Position numbers and translations under genes: made by a program. Positions 51,201-62,489 of a stretch of 64,000 nt of DNA are shown piece after piece. Every line of letters begins with the position of its first letter. Positions within the stretch are counted from its first letter, which is position 1. Origin of the DNA: Diplosphaera chodatii (taxonomy: Eukaryota; Chlorophyta; Trebouxiophyceae; Prasiolales; Stichococcaceae); contig JAALGY010000036.1 of NCBI GenBank assembly GCA_032358165.1, forward strand, positions 1,364,001 to 1,428,000, written 5' to 3'. The notes beneath the pieces are model-generated. The model saw only the letters and a program-made list of their open reading frames with translations. It had not been told where the DNA came from and did not search any database.

Positions 51201-54200
51201 GGTGCTGGCTGGTGCAGATCCGGCTGTGGCAGGCGCTGTGCATCCTGTCACCGGCAGTGCCTCCTGCAGATCTCGGAGCCACCCTGGAGCAGCTGCACAC
51301 CATCCTCGAGGTCAGTACTCATGTTTGTCAGTGAGCCGATGCCAGTATGCACCGGGGATATGTTGCCGTTTCTCAGCTTTCATTAGCTCATATGTGTCAG
51401 TGATTTGGGCGGTCCAAAGCAGTGCCAAGTTGCTGCAGCGCTTGCATCTTGGCTCTTGCACACAGACAACATGTACACCCTCATCTTGCTGCAGCCCAGT
51501 GGTGTGTTGCAGGCCAACGATGTGGGCGATGTGAAGCAGTACCAGGAGGCGGCTGCCCTGCAGCTGCTTCTGGCACAGCCTGCACTGGCGCAGCCTTTCC
51601 TGATGCCTCGGCTGATGCGCTATGACACCAAAGCGTAAGATTCTGTAAGCTTGAACTTGGCATGATCCAAGTCAGTACAGTGCTGACTGGGCCATTACAC
51701 AGCAAGCTTCAGCGCTGGCGTGCATCTACCTGCCCAATCAAGCCACAGAATGCATTCCGTGCGCAACATTGTATGCGTCTGCTCGAAGCTTATAACCCTG
51801 CACATGGTGACGTCGTAATCTTGGGAGGGGACAACAGGCCTGTCCTGACATTTCTGGCGCGCGTTCTGCTATGCAGGGTCGAAGCTGTACCATCTCTGGC
51901 TTTGCTGGCAGCGCAGTTCCTGCTGCATACGCCCGTGGATGTGTCTTCACCCCTGCAGATGCAGCTCATTTCCGCCCTCGCGCCGTGGGCTATGACACAC
52001 CAACATGCACCTCGTGCCATGGCCGTCATGGTGCTCGAGGTGTGGCACTTGAGACCTCTGCTCTGGAAAAGAATTCATTGCCTTGGGCTTCCAAGACAAA
52101 ATGCCAAGTGCAGCATCACCATACATATGTTGTGTTATCAGCGACCAGCCTGATTGGGACAGCTGACAAGGGGTGATCAGCTAGGCCTGTGCTGTGCATG
52201 TCCTACATTGGCAGCATGCTGAGACAGAGGTGCCGTGGCGACGCACTGTGTTTTGTCATCGAACACAAATTAATGGCTGCACGTGCGTCTCCATAAATCC
52301 CATGTTCCAGTATGCTGCCATCCAATATACTGTGAGGTCCTCCGCGACATGACGATCATGGATCTGACACCTTTGCAAATGAATTATTCTGGTATTTGAT
52401 TCATGCAACTGGATCACAGGCCTGTTGCATGCCAGTGGTCGTCCGGCTGCTGATGCCAGACAGAGGTCAGCTGGCAACTGGCTGTCCCGAATGTTTTCAA
52501 GAATTGCTGCTCTCTGCCATGCAGGCGCTGGCAGATGCGTTCCCAGGCGCGTTTGCAGACAGCGCCATAGGCTCGGCGGTGGTAGCATTTGTGGCGCAGG
52601 CGCCTGACGTGCAGCGACTGAAGGCGGCCATGGGGCCAGGTATGAAACCTATCAATTTCAGCTCCTTCATGTAGTTTCTCGGCTGTACACGAGTCCGATC
52701 AGTGTCCCTGCTGTTGCTCAGCCGCAACATTGGTGCAGGTGCAGTCACGCAGCCTGCACAGCTGATTTGCAAAGTTCATGCTGCTTTAAATTTTCCCTTG
52801 CATGTCAGTGACGACCGCATCGGAGCCAGCACGCAGCATGGTCCAGAGGACAGCGCAGCAGCGCATGTCAGCAGAGATGATGGTTCACGAAGCACGGCCC
52901 CTTCTTAGACACTGCCACCATCAACCCGTAAGCAACCTGCTTGTGCCACTGCAGGGTTGCGGGGTGTGGATCCGGTGAGAGCTGTCACACCCGAGGGCGT
53001 GCTGCACGCGGGGACATCGCTCGCCGGCGGGTGCAGCGACGTGGGCGACAAACAGGTGCCTTCCAACAAGATGATGGCAATGATGTGGATTGGAATGTCT
53101 GGCCTCTGCCCGTCATGGACTGTCACCACAAACGAGGTCGTAGTGGTTGGATTGTACAGCGAGTTATCTCTCGTCTACGAGAGGGTTTCGTTTGCATGCC
53201 CTCTGCTGCGAGACTGATCACTCCCGCCACATCTGTGGGTATTTGCTGGTTGCTCTTTGTGCAGGCACGCAGGGTTGCAGCAACACCTGCACAAAACGTG
53301 CTCGTGCCTGTTTCCTGCAGACGCTATCTTTGGAGGGCGCGCCGCAGTCGCTGGTCGCCACCGTCGAGGCGTACCTGGTGCAGGAGCGCGCGCGGCTGCG
53401 GCGGCAGCGGGAAGCGGCGGAAGCGACCGCACAGGCGGCAGAGGCCGCCGCCGCAGCAGCAGCCAGCACAACAAGCAGGAGCAATGCAGGTCGGTCCACC
53501 GCTGTCAACAGACATGCAGCATGAAGGCTTCTGGATGTTTACAGACTTAATGTGCCTTTAGCTGGTGGTCGCTCGGTGTTTAACTGCGATCCACCGCCCA
53601 GATATGCTGGAGTGCAACTGTGATGAGAAGATCCTGGTATCATTTCCCACAAGCATTGCCCTCAATGCTACCGCTCTAACCCTGACCTCTGCTAAAAATC
53701 GATCCCCGATGTGCAGGCGTGCCTCAGGGCTCCAACCACCAGCGCAAGGCGGTGCCCGCAGCCAGGGCGGCCCTCATAGCAGGCGCCAGCGGGCCGCCAG
53801 CTGCTGTGGGCAGCCCTGCAGCGGAGCTGGAGCGCCTCGGCCTGCTCGCATCTGGACCAGGCCAGGTCAGCACAGATTGCACTCACGTCACCATCTTGTA
53901 TGCACACGTTCACGCTTTTCGCACGTGATTTCAGAGACTATATGGGTGGCTGTTGCTGACGCGGCTGCTATGTATAGTCACCTGCGTAGTCATCTGCCAA
54001 GAAGTCGTTGATGTGGTCTGCAGGCGGCAGAAGTGGACGGCGCGCTGCGCAGCGCGCTGGAAGGCGGAAGCGGCAACGGCGGGCGGCGCCACCCGCTGGT
54101 CCTGGTCGCCAGCCTGGTGGACAAGGTGCCCAACCTGGCGGGCCTGACGCGCACCTGCGAGGTGTTTGGGTGAGCATCTCGGACCTTCACGAGTGTTGTG

Positions 54201-55112
54201 CTTTATAGGCCAGACACGAAGGATGTGTGAGCGCTTCCTTCATTTGCCAACTTGACGGTTGCAGAATCCTCGAACCTCATGTCAGCACAAGGTATGGGTC
54301 ACACTGACATGCATAGCGCCTACTCGATTGTGATCCTTGGTATCACAAGCGCAGGGCGGCTGAGCTGGTCTTGGCCGACACCCGGGTCACGACAGCGCGC
54401 GAGTTCCAGCAGATCTCGATGACCGCTGAGCAATGGGTGCGCAGCCTTTGCAAATGTGATTGCATATGTTGACCTGCTGTTTCCTGCACTGCATGCAAGA
54501 GCACGGCTCTTGCTATCTGATGGCCCTGATTCTTGCTACACATCAATACCCTCTGATAGCATACGATGACAAGGGGTGATTTACCACCAGGTTCTGTGAA
54601 TTCGCACTCTTGGGCACTGACCGTACACCTGGCACATGCAGCTGCCGATGCGACAGGTCGCGGTGGCGGCGCTGGCGGCGCACCTGCACAGGCTGCGGGC
54701 GGCCGGCTACACCCTGGTGGGCCTGGAGCAGACAACAGGCTCTGTACCGCTGCCAGACTACAGGTGGGCAAGCAGAATTGTCCTTTGCACGACATAGAGT
54801 GTATTGTATGTAGGGAAGTAGAAGATGCATCTGCAACCGGTTTGTGACATGCACGCAGCGCAGGCTGGGGCTCTTGCCGAGTGTTGACTGCACATATTTT
54901 TTTGCAATGCGGCTGACTTTGGTCATGCTGCTGCTAGGTTCCCGGCCAAGACTGTCCTGCTGCTGGGCCGTGAGCGGGAGGGCATACCTCCTGACCTGCT
55001 GGGGATACTAGACGCCACAGTGGAGATCCCGCAGCATGGCATCATCCGCTCCCTGAATGTGCACGTGGCGGCGTCGACAGCGGTGTATGAGTATGTGCGG
55101 CAGCACCAATAG
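42285..55112 (+). CDS. TARBP1: TARBP1/TRM3-type tRNA (guanosine-2'-O-)-methyltransferase
   Basis: The C-terminal SpoU/TrmH domain is clear. Exon 54025-54170 has [17 protein letters not shown] (motif 1), continuing [20 protein letters not shown] at about 54354-54437. The last exon (about 54939-55112, TAG) has [16 protein letters not shown] (motif 2) and [17 protein letters not shown] (motif 3). The enzyme methylates the 2'-O of a D-loop guanosine (G18 in yeast Trm3), using S-adenosylmethionine at the knotted C-terminal fold. The long N-terminal part is helical, Ala/Leu-rich and HEAT-like. Early exons chain well: 42285-42494, 42634-42739, 42858-43461, 43605-43757, 44042-44291, 44547-44684, 44909-45040, 45309-45438. 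Later ones include 46605-46840, about 47490-47630, 47860-47970 and 48820-49110, but I did not join them all. Total span is 12.8 kb with roughly thirty exons. Two introns (49950-50030, 50407-50510) are markedly A+T-rich. One intron appears to start with GC (after 45998). Confidence 0.88.
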
Positions 55113-55507
55113 GGGCTCGTGACTTCATGCAACAGGCTCACATCGGTCACAGCAGCTGCGCGTCAATGGGCTTGCACAACTGCCGTGGTTACGTGTGTGA
55201 AGTCTGTTGGGATTTGGATATGGAGTGACTCACACACATGTTCCTAGCTTCCGATTGATATCAAGGCGTCAGCAGAGTGTTACCATTGCATGTCAGCGGC
55301 AGAAAGGAACAGTGTAATGTTTCATAGATGGACCTGCCTCGCTGAGCAACCACATTCTGTTTCTGTAGATGATGACCTTCTGTCCATGGATTGGCCAACC
55401 ACGATATTGCATCGGCACCTGCTGCCTGCTTCCCCTCCTCAGGTGGCGGTTTATGTGGGAATATCATCAAGGGACTCGACAGAAACATCACGTTGCTGAG
55501 ATTCTGC
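55113..55507. other. Intergenic stretch
   Basis: Between the TARBP1-like stop and the conserved 5' element of the first 2OG-like gene. No exon seen. Confidence 0.5.
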
Positions 55508-55522
55508 CTCGGAAAGTCCGAG
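55508..55522 (+). promoter_or_regulatory. Palindrome CTCGGA-AAG-TCCGAG upstream of 2OG copy A
   Basis: A perfect 6-bp inverted repeat with a 3-base centre, 110 bases before the ATG at 55618. The identical element lies 109 bases before the matching ATG of copy B. It could be a binding site or part of a 5' leader hairpin. Confidence 0.45.
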
Positions 55523-55590
55523 GCTGTCATCAGCCTTGCCTTGGACACACAAGTCACGCTGTCTCTGCAACACTAAGCAAACTGTCGCTT

Positions 55591-55676
55591 GTGCCAGTCT
55601 GCAACACAGCGCACAAGATGCTGACGACACTGTATGCTACTTGTGGCTCACAGCAGGCTGTCCTGCGCGGACGTGC
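55591..55676 (+). repeat. 86-bp block identical to 59143-59228
   Basis: Covers the end of the leader, the ATG at 55618 and the first codons (MLTTLYATCGSQQAVLRGR). The run is identical base for base in the copy B gene, with about 100 further upstream bases similar. This is far more conserved than the domains downstream. Confidence 0.85.
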
Positions 55677-58269
55677 TGTCACGACCCGGCAGCCGCTGGC
55701 AAGGAGCAGACTCATCCCGCACTCTCGAGGACAGCATCTAGCTGCGATCACCGCATCAGCGCATGCCGAGGATGTGACTACTGCCGACCTGTCTTGTCGC
55801 GGTGCGCTGCGCAGCATTTACAGCGCACTGCAGGTTGGCGCGGGCCCTGTCGCCTGTCAGGGCGCCGTGCAGCTGAGCACGCCTGTCAGGGTGTTTGGAC
55901 AAAACCTGTCAGGTCAGCACTTGGGGGTGCAGCTGCCGCCGTCAGACGAAGCAGCACTGGAGCCTTTGCTGGACGCATGTGCGCCCGCAGGCTCGGGACA
56001 AGTTTTGCAGGTGCTGCCAGCGCTGGCTCTCGTACGTTGAAGGGTGCCGCCTTGCATGATCTGCATGCTTCAGCACATGATATGATATTCGATTTGCTGG
56101 ATGCATCATCTAGCTCTTCCATCGTGTCCACCTATGCAACTGTCATGTTGCAGCGGCAACAAGCTCCTGTCAATGGGCATCATCAGGGGTTGGATGGCGC
56201 TCTGGCTCTGCCTACCGACCGCTTTGCCAGTAGCTTTGACCTGCCAGCGCATTACATCCTTCAAGATATTCATGCGTTGCTCTTTCCAGACGCTCAGTCG
56301 ATCAGGGCGCAGTTGCGCAAGCTGAGTGTTTACAGACCTGGCGGCGAAGCGTTCAAAGCGTTCGAGGTAGGTGTTGCCATTGTGTGCAGTTGCTATTTCC
56401 AGCATTCAGGCTGCGGGCCAATGCTGTGCATGGAAATACGGTTCATATGTGTCTGGTTGGCCTCAATAGGATTCTGAGCCAAGTTCTGATGACCAGTTTG
56501 GCCAGCTGTTGGTGTGTCTGCCATCCCCCCATGGTGTCGATTTGGTGGTCTGTTGGCATGATGGCGTTGAACAGGCAAGCAAGCAACAGCCGAGTTCACA
56601 CCAATAGCATCCTCGTGGCCATGCCCAGTTGTGGATTGAGATGCAATTCCTGTAGCTTGCTTCGAATCATGACCAATGCAACATGGTGCCCATCCTACCT
56701 CAAACAACAAGCCGTGCTTATGATGCTGTAGGCTCGCATCGCTTCTAGCAGTCCCGAGGGCAACACCACTGTTGAGGTGCAGTGGGCGGCATTCCGCACC
56801 GACTGCGAGCGCCAGGTGTGCTACTCATGTGTCCATGGCTTTGAGACGCTGCAAGTAAGGTACATGGCTGTCATGGCTGCAACAAGCATGTGATGGCCAT
56901 GAAGCCGGTAAGCAATGCGGTACATCTGGAGCCGGCTCGTATCTCAATCAAGTCCGTTGCGTTCTCATCTGCAGGTGGAGCTGGTAACAAAGCATGGCGG
57001 CATCTTCCTGACGTATCAGCTGATTGCTTCGGACATTGAACGATGGTGGCGTGAACCGCCCCACTTAGTCATATCCTTGGCCACCGTCAAGAGCAGTCCA
57101 ATGTACGCCGCTTTACAAGCAGCACTTCGAGACCCGACATTCCTACCAGCAGGTGTGCCAAGCTTGCCACAGTTGCATGCAAAACGCTGACGCAGGGCTA
57201 ATAGACGATGTGCATTTGCAAAATGCTGTACAGACACGCTGTGATCCTGGTAACCAGTAACCACAATTGGTTCGTTGAGCAACATTTAGGTGGGACGCTA
57301 GGCGTACCTTGCAATCCTGAACGCATGCCTCGCACAAGCCCGTGGAGCCCAGTTCATGGTCAGCTGGATGCAGACAGGCTCAGTGGTGTGCACCTTTGAC
57401 TGCACATGGACACACAAAGCAGCAGATGCTTTCTGTGGAACCAGTCAGCAAGATGTTGCCTTCATCTGCATTCCAGTCATCATTGACGTAACTGTCCATG
57501 CACAGGTCGAGACAAGATGCTTGATCTCGTTGCTCATCATCTGCAACTGCGACCGGCGCTGAAACATGTGTTTGACAAGGAGGATATTTACGCTGACGAG
57601 GAAGGTGAATGGTCTTGAAACCATCGCAATAAACAGCATTTTTCATTTCAGCTGGCTTGGATGGTGTAGCACGCCTGATGACTCTGTGCCATTTGTACCA
57701 TGCATGTTGCTCTCTGTTGGCACATAAAGCCCATAGAGATCGCCGGCCTGATGCAGCGGTTCATGGCATTCAGTTATAGACTCGGCTCGTTCCTCTGGGC
57801 CTGCAGACGACGATGACCCTGAACTGCAACTGTTCCTTGACACATATGACACTGAGGCACTAGAGTTTCATGAGGAGGAGGTGGATCAATCTGGATGGGA
57901 TGGTGATCGGGATGGACAAGCATTCATATGGCATTTGCTATTGGAGAGGGGTGCCACAGTTGCAGACACTGTGGTGTGGCTGAACAAGGTGCGTGGCGGC
58001 TGGCTGGTAAGGGCCAGCGGGCTGATCTTGCCAACCCTCCTAGATGTATGTAGTCTGGCTGCTATTGCCATATGCCACACTGAAGCACACGTATGTGTTT
58101 GCTGCAGCCCGACCTGCACTTCTCAAGACGCTCACACGAGTGGAGAGTCCTTGACGATTACGAGCGTCGCTGGAGAAACTACGGTGATATGGATGGCGCG
58201 GTTGCAATGCTGCTGACGGTGCCGCCAGTGGACAGTAAGGGGCGCAGGGAATTCGCCGTAGCCAGCTGA
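55618..58269 (+). CDS. 2OG-Fe(II) oxygenase-like protein, tandem copy A (likely non-catalytic)
   Basis: Nine exons chain in phase: 55618-56010, 56154-56366, 56470-56574, 56732-56815, 56975-57152, 57290-57358, 57506-57604, 57807-57988, 58108-58269 (TGA). The order of blocks matches a prolyl-4-hydroxylase-like family common in algae and fungi: a Leu-rich N-terminal lobe (GVQLPPSDEAALEPLLDAC), LRKLSVYRPGGEAFKAF, QLLVCLPSPHGVDLVVCWHD, VEVQWAAFRTDCERQVELV, FLTYQL, MYAALQAALRDPTFLPAGG, RDKMLDLVAHHLQL and TVVWLNK. Relatives, from memory, have HxD after the PGG strand and a His in DCEHEV. Here those positions read FKAFED and DCERQV, and the Arg of the R-x-T-L-T-Y strand is also missing. So metal and 2-oxoglutarate binding look lost (inference). 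The intron after 56574 starts with GC. The start is taken at the ATG shared with copy B. Confidence 0.82.
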
Positions 58270-59060
58270 TACGCATCATGTCGTATTGCAACAGATATAG
58301 CAACAAATGAATATTTATACAAAACCTACACACTGCCGCGGAGCTTCCCGTGTGCATGCAACATCATTTGCTTGCTCAATCAGCTGTGAGCTTTATCAGA
58401 CCGAAACGTGACGCTGCTCTGGTTTTTGCACTTCTACCGCTGATGCAGGCATGCAACATACTGGCAACCTTGATGTTCGATTGCTTTTCAGCTCACCTGA
58501 GTGTACTGTGGAAAGATGATGTGGAAAGATCTGGTCCGGAATGCCTGTGTACATTTCGCACCTTCTGCTTGGATCATCTCGGTTGTCATCCTAATGATGG
58601 CTTGCAAATTTTCCTGCTGTCCCAACCGGCCATCCGTTACTTAATAGGCTGGAACAGGTTCAGAATTTCGACGTGTTCATGGCATACCTATAGATATATG
58701 GAGTACGGCAACATCTGCACTGCCATATCCATGCACGTTGTATGCTTTTCTATTCGAATCAGATCACAAGGCGGCCGAACTGGTGTCGCAGACACCTAGG
58801 CCTGTGTGACGGCAGCCGGCAATGAGCTCCAACATTTCCATAATATAACCGCCAAGCTGCAGGGGCTTTATGCAGTGACTGGTGTCGCTGCAACGACCCT
58901 CGTGGCTCTGCCATTGATTGCAGTGAGCCTCCGGGTTGATCGAGTACCGGTGTTACATGTAGCGCATTCGGCAGCACACAGCAGACGGCACAAGCTGTAG
59001 TAGTGCTGCTGCTTGGATGGCCTACTGATTTAATCCGCCACCCTGTAGTGCATGTTCTGC
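58270..59060. other. Intergenic stretch between the tandem copies
   Basis: A+T-rich with small open frames (58350-58799 plus). I see no exon. Its last bases lead into the repeated 5' element of copy B. Confidence 0.5.
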
Positions 59061-59075
59061 CTCGGAAAGTCCGAG
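59061..59075 (+). promoter_or_regulatory. Palindrome CTCGGA-AAG-TCCGAG upstream of 2OG copy B
   Basis: Same sequence and nearly the same distance to the ATG (109 bases) as in copy A. Confidence 0.45.
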
Positions 59076-59142
59076 GGTGTATCATGCTTCCCTTGGACAT
59101 TTAAGTGACGCTGTCTCTTCAACAACATGCAAACTGTCGCAT

Positions 59143-59228
59143 GTGCCAGTCTGCAACACAGCGCACAAGATGCTGACGACACTGTATGCTACTTGTGGCT
59201 CACAGCAGGCTGTCCTGCGCGGACGTGC
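59143..59228 (+). repeat. 86-bp block identical to 55591-55676
   Basis: Includes the ATG at 59170. See copy A. After this block the two copies diverge quickly. Confidence 0.85.
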
Positions 59229-61956
59229 CGTCACGACCCGACAACCGTTGCGATCGAGTAGGCCCATCTCCCGCTCCAGACAGCTCCGACTTCAGATCAG
59301 CTACTAGAAATGGCACAGCAGACTTGCCTTCTCATGCTGCACTACGCAGTGTTTCTGACGCACTGCAGCTTGGCAGGGTCCCTGTCGTTGCTTGCCAGGG
59401 CGCTGTGCAGCTAAGCTCGCCTGTCAAAGTATACGGTCAGAGCCAGTCCAGTCCGCCGTTTGCTGTCACACTGCCGCCCGCAGACACAGCGGCGTTGCAG
59501 CCACTGCTGGATGCATGTGTGCCCAGCATTTTTGGAGGATCGTCAGATGAGGTGCGGCAGTTGCTGACATACAGCTGCATCCGATGATGCTCCATAGTCG
59601 GGCATCTGGAGCATGCGATAACCTTTCTCGTGTTGGTTGTGAATGCTGGCACGCACCAGCGGGCTACATGCTTGTCAAACACTGCAGCCTTTTATCTTGA
59701 TTAAACTGCATATCAAGTCCCCCGCAACTAACAGGCTCAAGATGGCTGCTGGCAGGGTGGGCTGCTGCCAATTGACTGCTTTGCCAGCAACTTCGACCTT
59801 ATCGCCCATCCCATCTTGCGGGATGTACAAACACTGCTCGTGCCAAATGCCCAGACAATCACCGCGCGCTTGTGCAAGGTGGCTGTACACGGACCAGGCG
59901 GCATTGTAAACGCGCATGAGGTGCTCCTATAATGCCCACATGCCCTTGCGACACTCATCATTGCATCTGTGTATTGTGTGTCGTCAGCTGCCACCAATTT
60001 TGGTGTGCAATTCTAACTGAGCTTGAGCATCGATAGCTGAAGTGCAAGCGTAACCGGCCCGGTTTGCTTCTTTCCTCGATAGGAAGCACCATCGTCTGAT
60101 GAAAGAGTCCTTTTGTTGGTGGTCTGCCTGCCATGTGTTCACGAAGGTGGCAACTTGGTGGTCTACCATGAAGGCAATGAGAAGGTGTGTCAACAGTCGC
60201 TAGCGCCTGCCAGGCAGTAGTGCATGCACTGACTGCAGTCTCCATGCATCCCGGCACATGCGCTGCCAATGCACCTGACCTGTAGAAGGTCCTGACCATC
60301 TGCAGCAATCTGCCGGTTTCATTGTGGTCACAAAGCTGTGTCTACTGCTTTGAAAGGCTCGCAGCATGCCGGTAACTGCTGATAGCAGCACCGCTCACAG
60401 GGTACGGTGGGTGGCCTTTAACACAGCATGCAGACAACAGGTGTGTTTGTTGCAGTTCATTCTAACACAACAACTCACGGGAACTTGCGAAAAACACACA
60501 TTGGATCAGCACGATTCAGGCGTTGCAGTGTCAGCATATGATGTCGCCTCGCTGCTGTTGACACCTCCTTGCACACATACACTGCACCAAGGTGCTTATG
60601 GAAATTGCAGGTTGAGCCGATCAAGAGCGGCCATAAAATTACCCTGACATACGAGCTTGCCACTGCCAGTCCTAGAATGCCAATGGATTGGGTTGACAGA
60701 CGGCCCATCCCTGCCGTATCCATGGCAACTGTCAAGGACAGTCCTTTGTACGCCGCGCTACAAGCAGCCCTCGAAGACCCGACATTCCTGCCGGCAGGTG
60801 TGCAAACATCTGCTACTTCCAAGTATGAGAGTTTGAGCCAGCAGTGCATTGAACTGGCAAACAACCCCACCTGACAATGCAGCTCGCTCATGCTGAACAT
60901 AGATGCAGATCTCACATCTGAATCTTGAAGCGATGGTCCAAACACGTATGAAGGTGGCATGCTGGGAGTACGTTGCACCAGCAAGCAAGCAGGGTGGAGC
61001 AGGGACGCCAGATGGGTGGCGCCAGATATGCTCAACGGTGGGCATCGGAACACCAACTGACGACGGCAAATGCATCAGAGCAATCAGCCGTTTCCCATCC
61101 ATGTGGACTCAACTTGCCAGTGTGTTCTTGCGCAGGTCGAGATGCGATGGTATATTTTGTGGCAGAACATCTACAGCTGCAACCCGCGCTGGAGCATGTC
61201 TTCAACGAGAAGGAGGCATCCCTCAAGTCCGGTTCAGGTGTTGAGTACTCGATGTCACTGCGTCAGCAACCTGCTGCAACCTGGTCGCATGGTGAACGTC
61301 ATAGCAGGCTGTGGTCTACGATTGTATTGATGGTGCCATGCACAGCGCCATGCAGTTATATCAGGGTGTGCATTATTGCCTTGACAAGTTGGACAGCTGC
61401 ATACCTGGTTGCGACAAGATGTGTCAGATCAGAAACCTGCCAGTTCGGACGTGGTTTCTGGCTTGCAGACGATGATACGCCCGGACCAAGAGACTTATAC
61501 CAAATCATCAGCCCATACGGTGATGAGGCGTTGAGCTTTCATCTGGACGATCTTGACGAAGAAACCTTGACGAAGAGACTGAAACTCTTGAAAGAGTGCG
61601 GCACTTCGGCCCAAGACAACAGGCAACTGCTCTCTGAGTTCGGTGCCGCCGATGCGAAGTCTGTGGTGTGGCTCAACAAGGTGCATTGTGAGGGAACAAC
61701 TGACATTGCAGGGTGCTCTTGACAATGCTTCACATGGCTGTCATGCAAATGCACTTGTGTCACGTATCTCAGACGGTTGTTTGCATTGCCGCAGAAAGAT
61801 GTGAACATATCGACCCACACGCACATTTGGAAAATATTCGATTGCGAGGATGATCCGGACGAATTAGAGCGTGGGTGGATTGATGGCACAGCTGCAATCT
61901 TGATGACAGTGCCGCACATTGACAGCACCGGGCAACGTGCACAAATTGATGTTTGA
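59170..61956 (+). CDS. 2OG-Fe(II) oxygenase-like protein, tandem copy B (N-terminal frame broken)
   Basis: Exons chain as 59xxx-59551, 59735-59920, 60083-60184, 60357-60440, 60611-60797, an uncertain exon near 60985-61040, then 61136-61237, 61469-61680 and 61795-61956 (TGA). Exon order, phases and several lengths match copy A; the last exon is 162 nt in both. Blocks include AVTLPPADTAALQPLLDAC, VVCLPCVHEGGNLVVYHEGN, RVRWVAFNTACRQQVEPI, KITLTYEL, LYAALQAALEDPTFLPAG, RDAMVYFVAEHLQLQPALEH and SVVWLNK. The first metal-ligand region reads NAHEE (His kept, Asp replaced by Glu) and the distal His is missing (ACRQQV), so activity is doubtful. The conserved ATG at 59170 runs into a TAG after 46 codons; the domain lies in another frame, reachable from a Met at 59186 or by an unseen splice. 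This may be an N-terminal frameshift. Confidence 0.75.
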
Positions 61957-62489
61957 GAGTGGGCGCTGAGGGTGTCCCAAATGTCGAGATATTGACCAGC
62001 GCAGTACATCACGGCTGTCTGCATCGATGGCCTCTCAGCCAGCTGTGCTGCGCTTGACCCTACACTTCACCGTGCAAAAAATAAAACTGGACGCCTTATT
62101 TCAATCTCCCCTTGAGCTTACAAATCACTCAGCACCATCAGCGCTCCGCAACTATCCACACTGTGCAATACGGCCTAGATCATGCATGCTTGTGCCGTGG
62201 TCGGAACATAACGAAACTGCAGTTGAAACTCTTCATCGTACTTGATACTGCTCACCCGCTGGTTACGTCTACCATCTGGCTAACTGGCTGCAAAGCTAAA
62301 GAAGCGCTGACCCGGCCCACTGAGCTGAGCAAGCTTGCAAATCCTGCAACTACGCTAGAAGTGATTTCGGTGCTACTGCAGGTCTAGTGCCAGGAAACAC
62401 ACCGGGCTACCGCCACTGCCATCACCTGCCCCTGTATGAACGCAATGCACATGCAAGCAACCTCCGCGGCTGAGGCAACCGTTGCCCAA
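61957..62489. other. Intergenic stretch
   Basis: Small plus-strand frames at 62027-62245 and 62112-62387 lack support. No exon recognised. Confidence 0.45.

Noticed and set aside
55618..59250. Mobile element explaining the duplicated 86-bp block
   Set aside because: No terminal repeats, target-site duplication or transposase frame; the block sits at the same place in two paralogous genes, so gene duplication or conversion is simpler.
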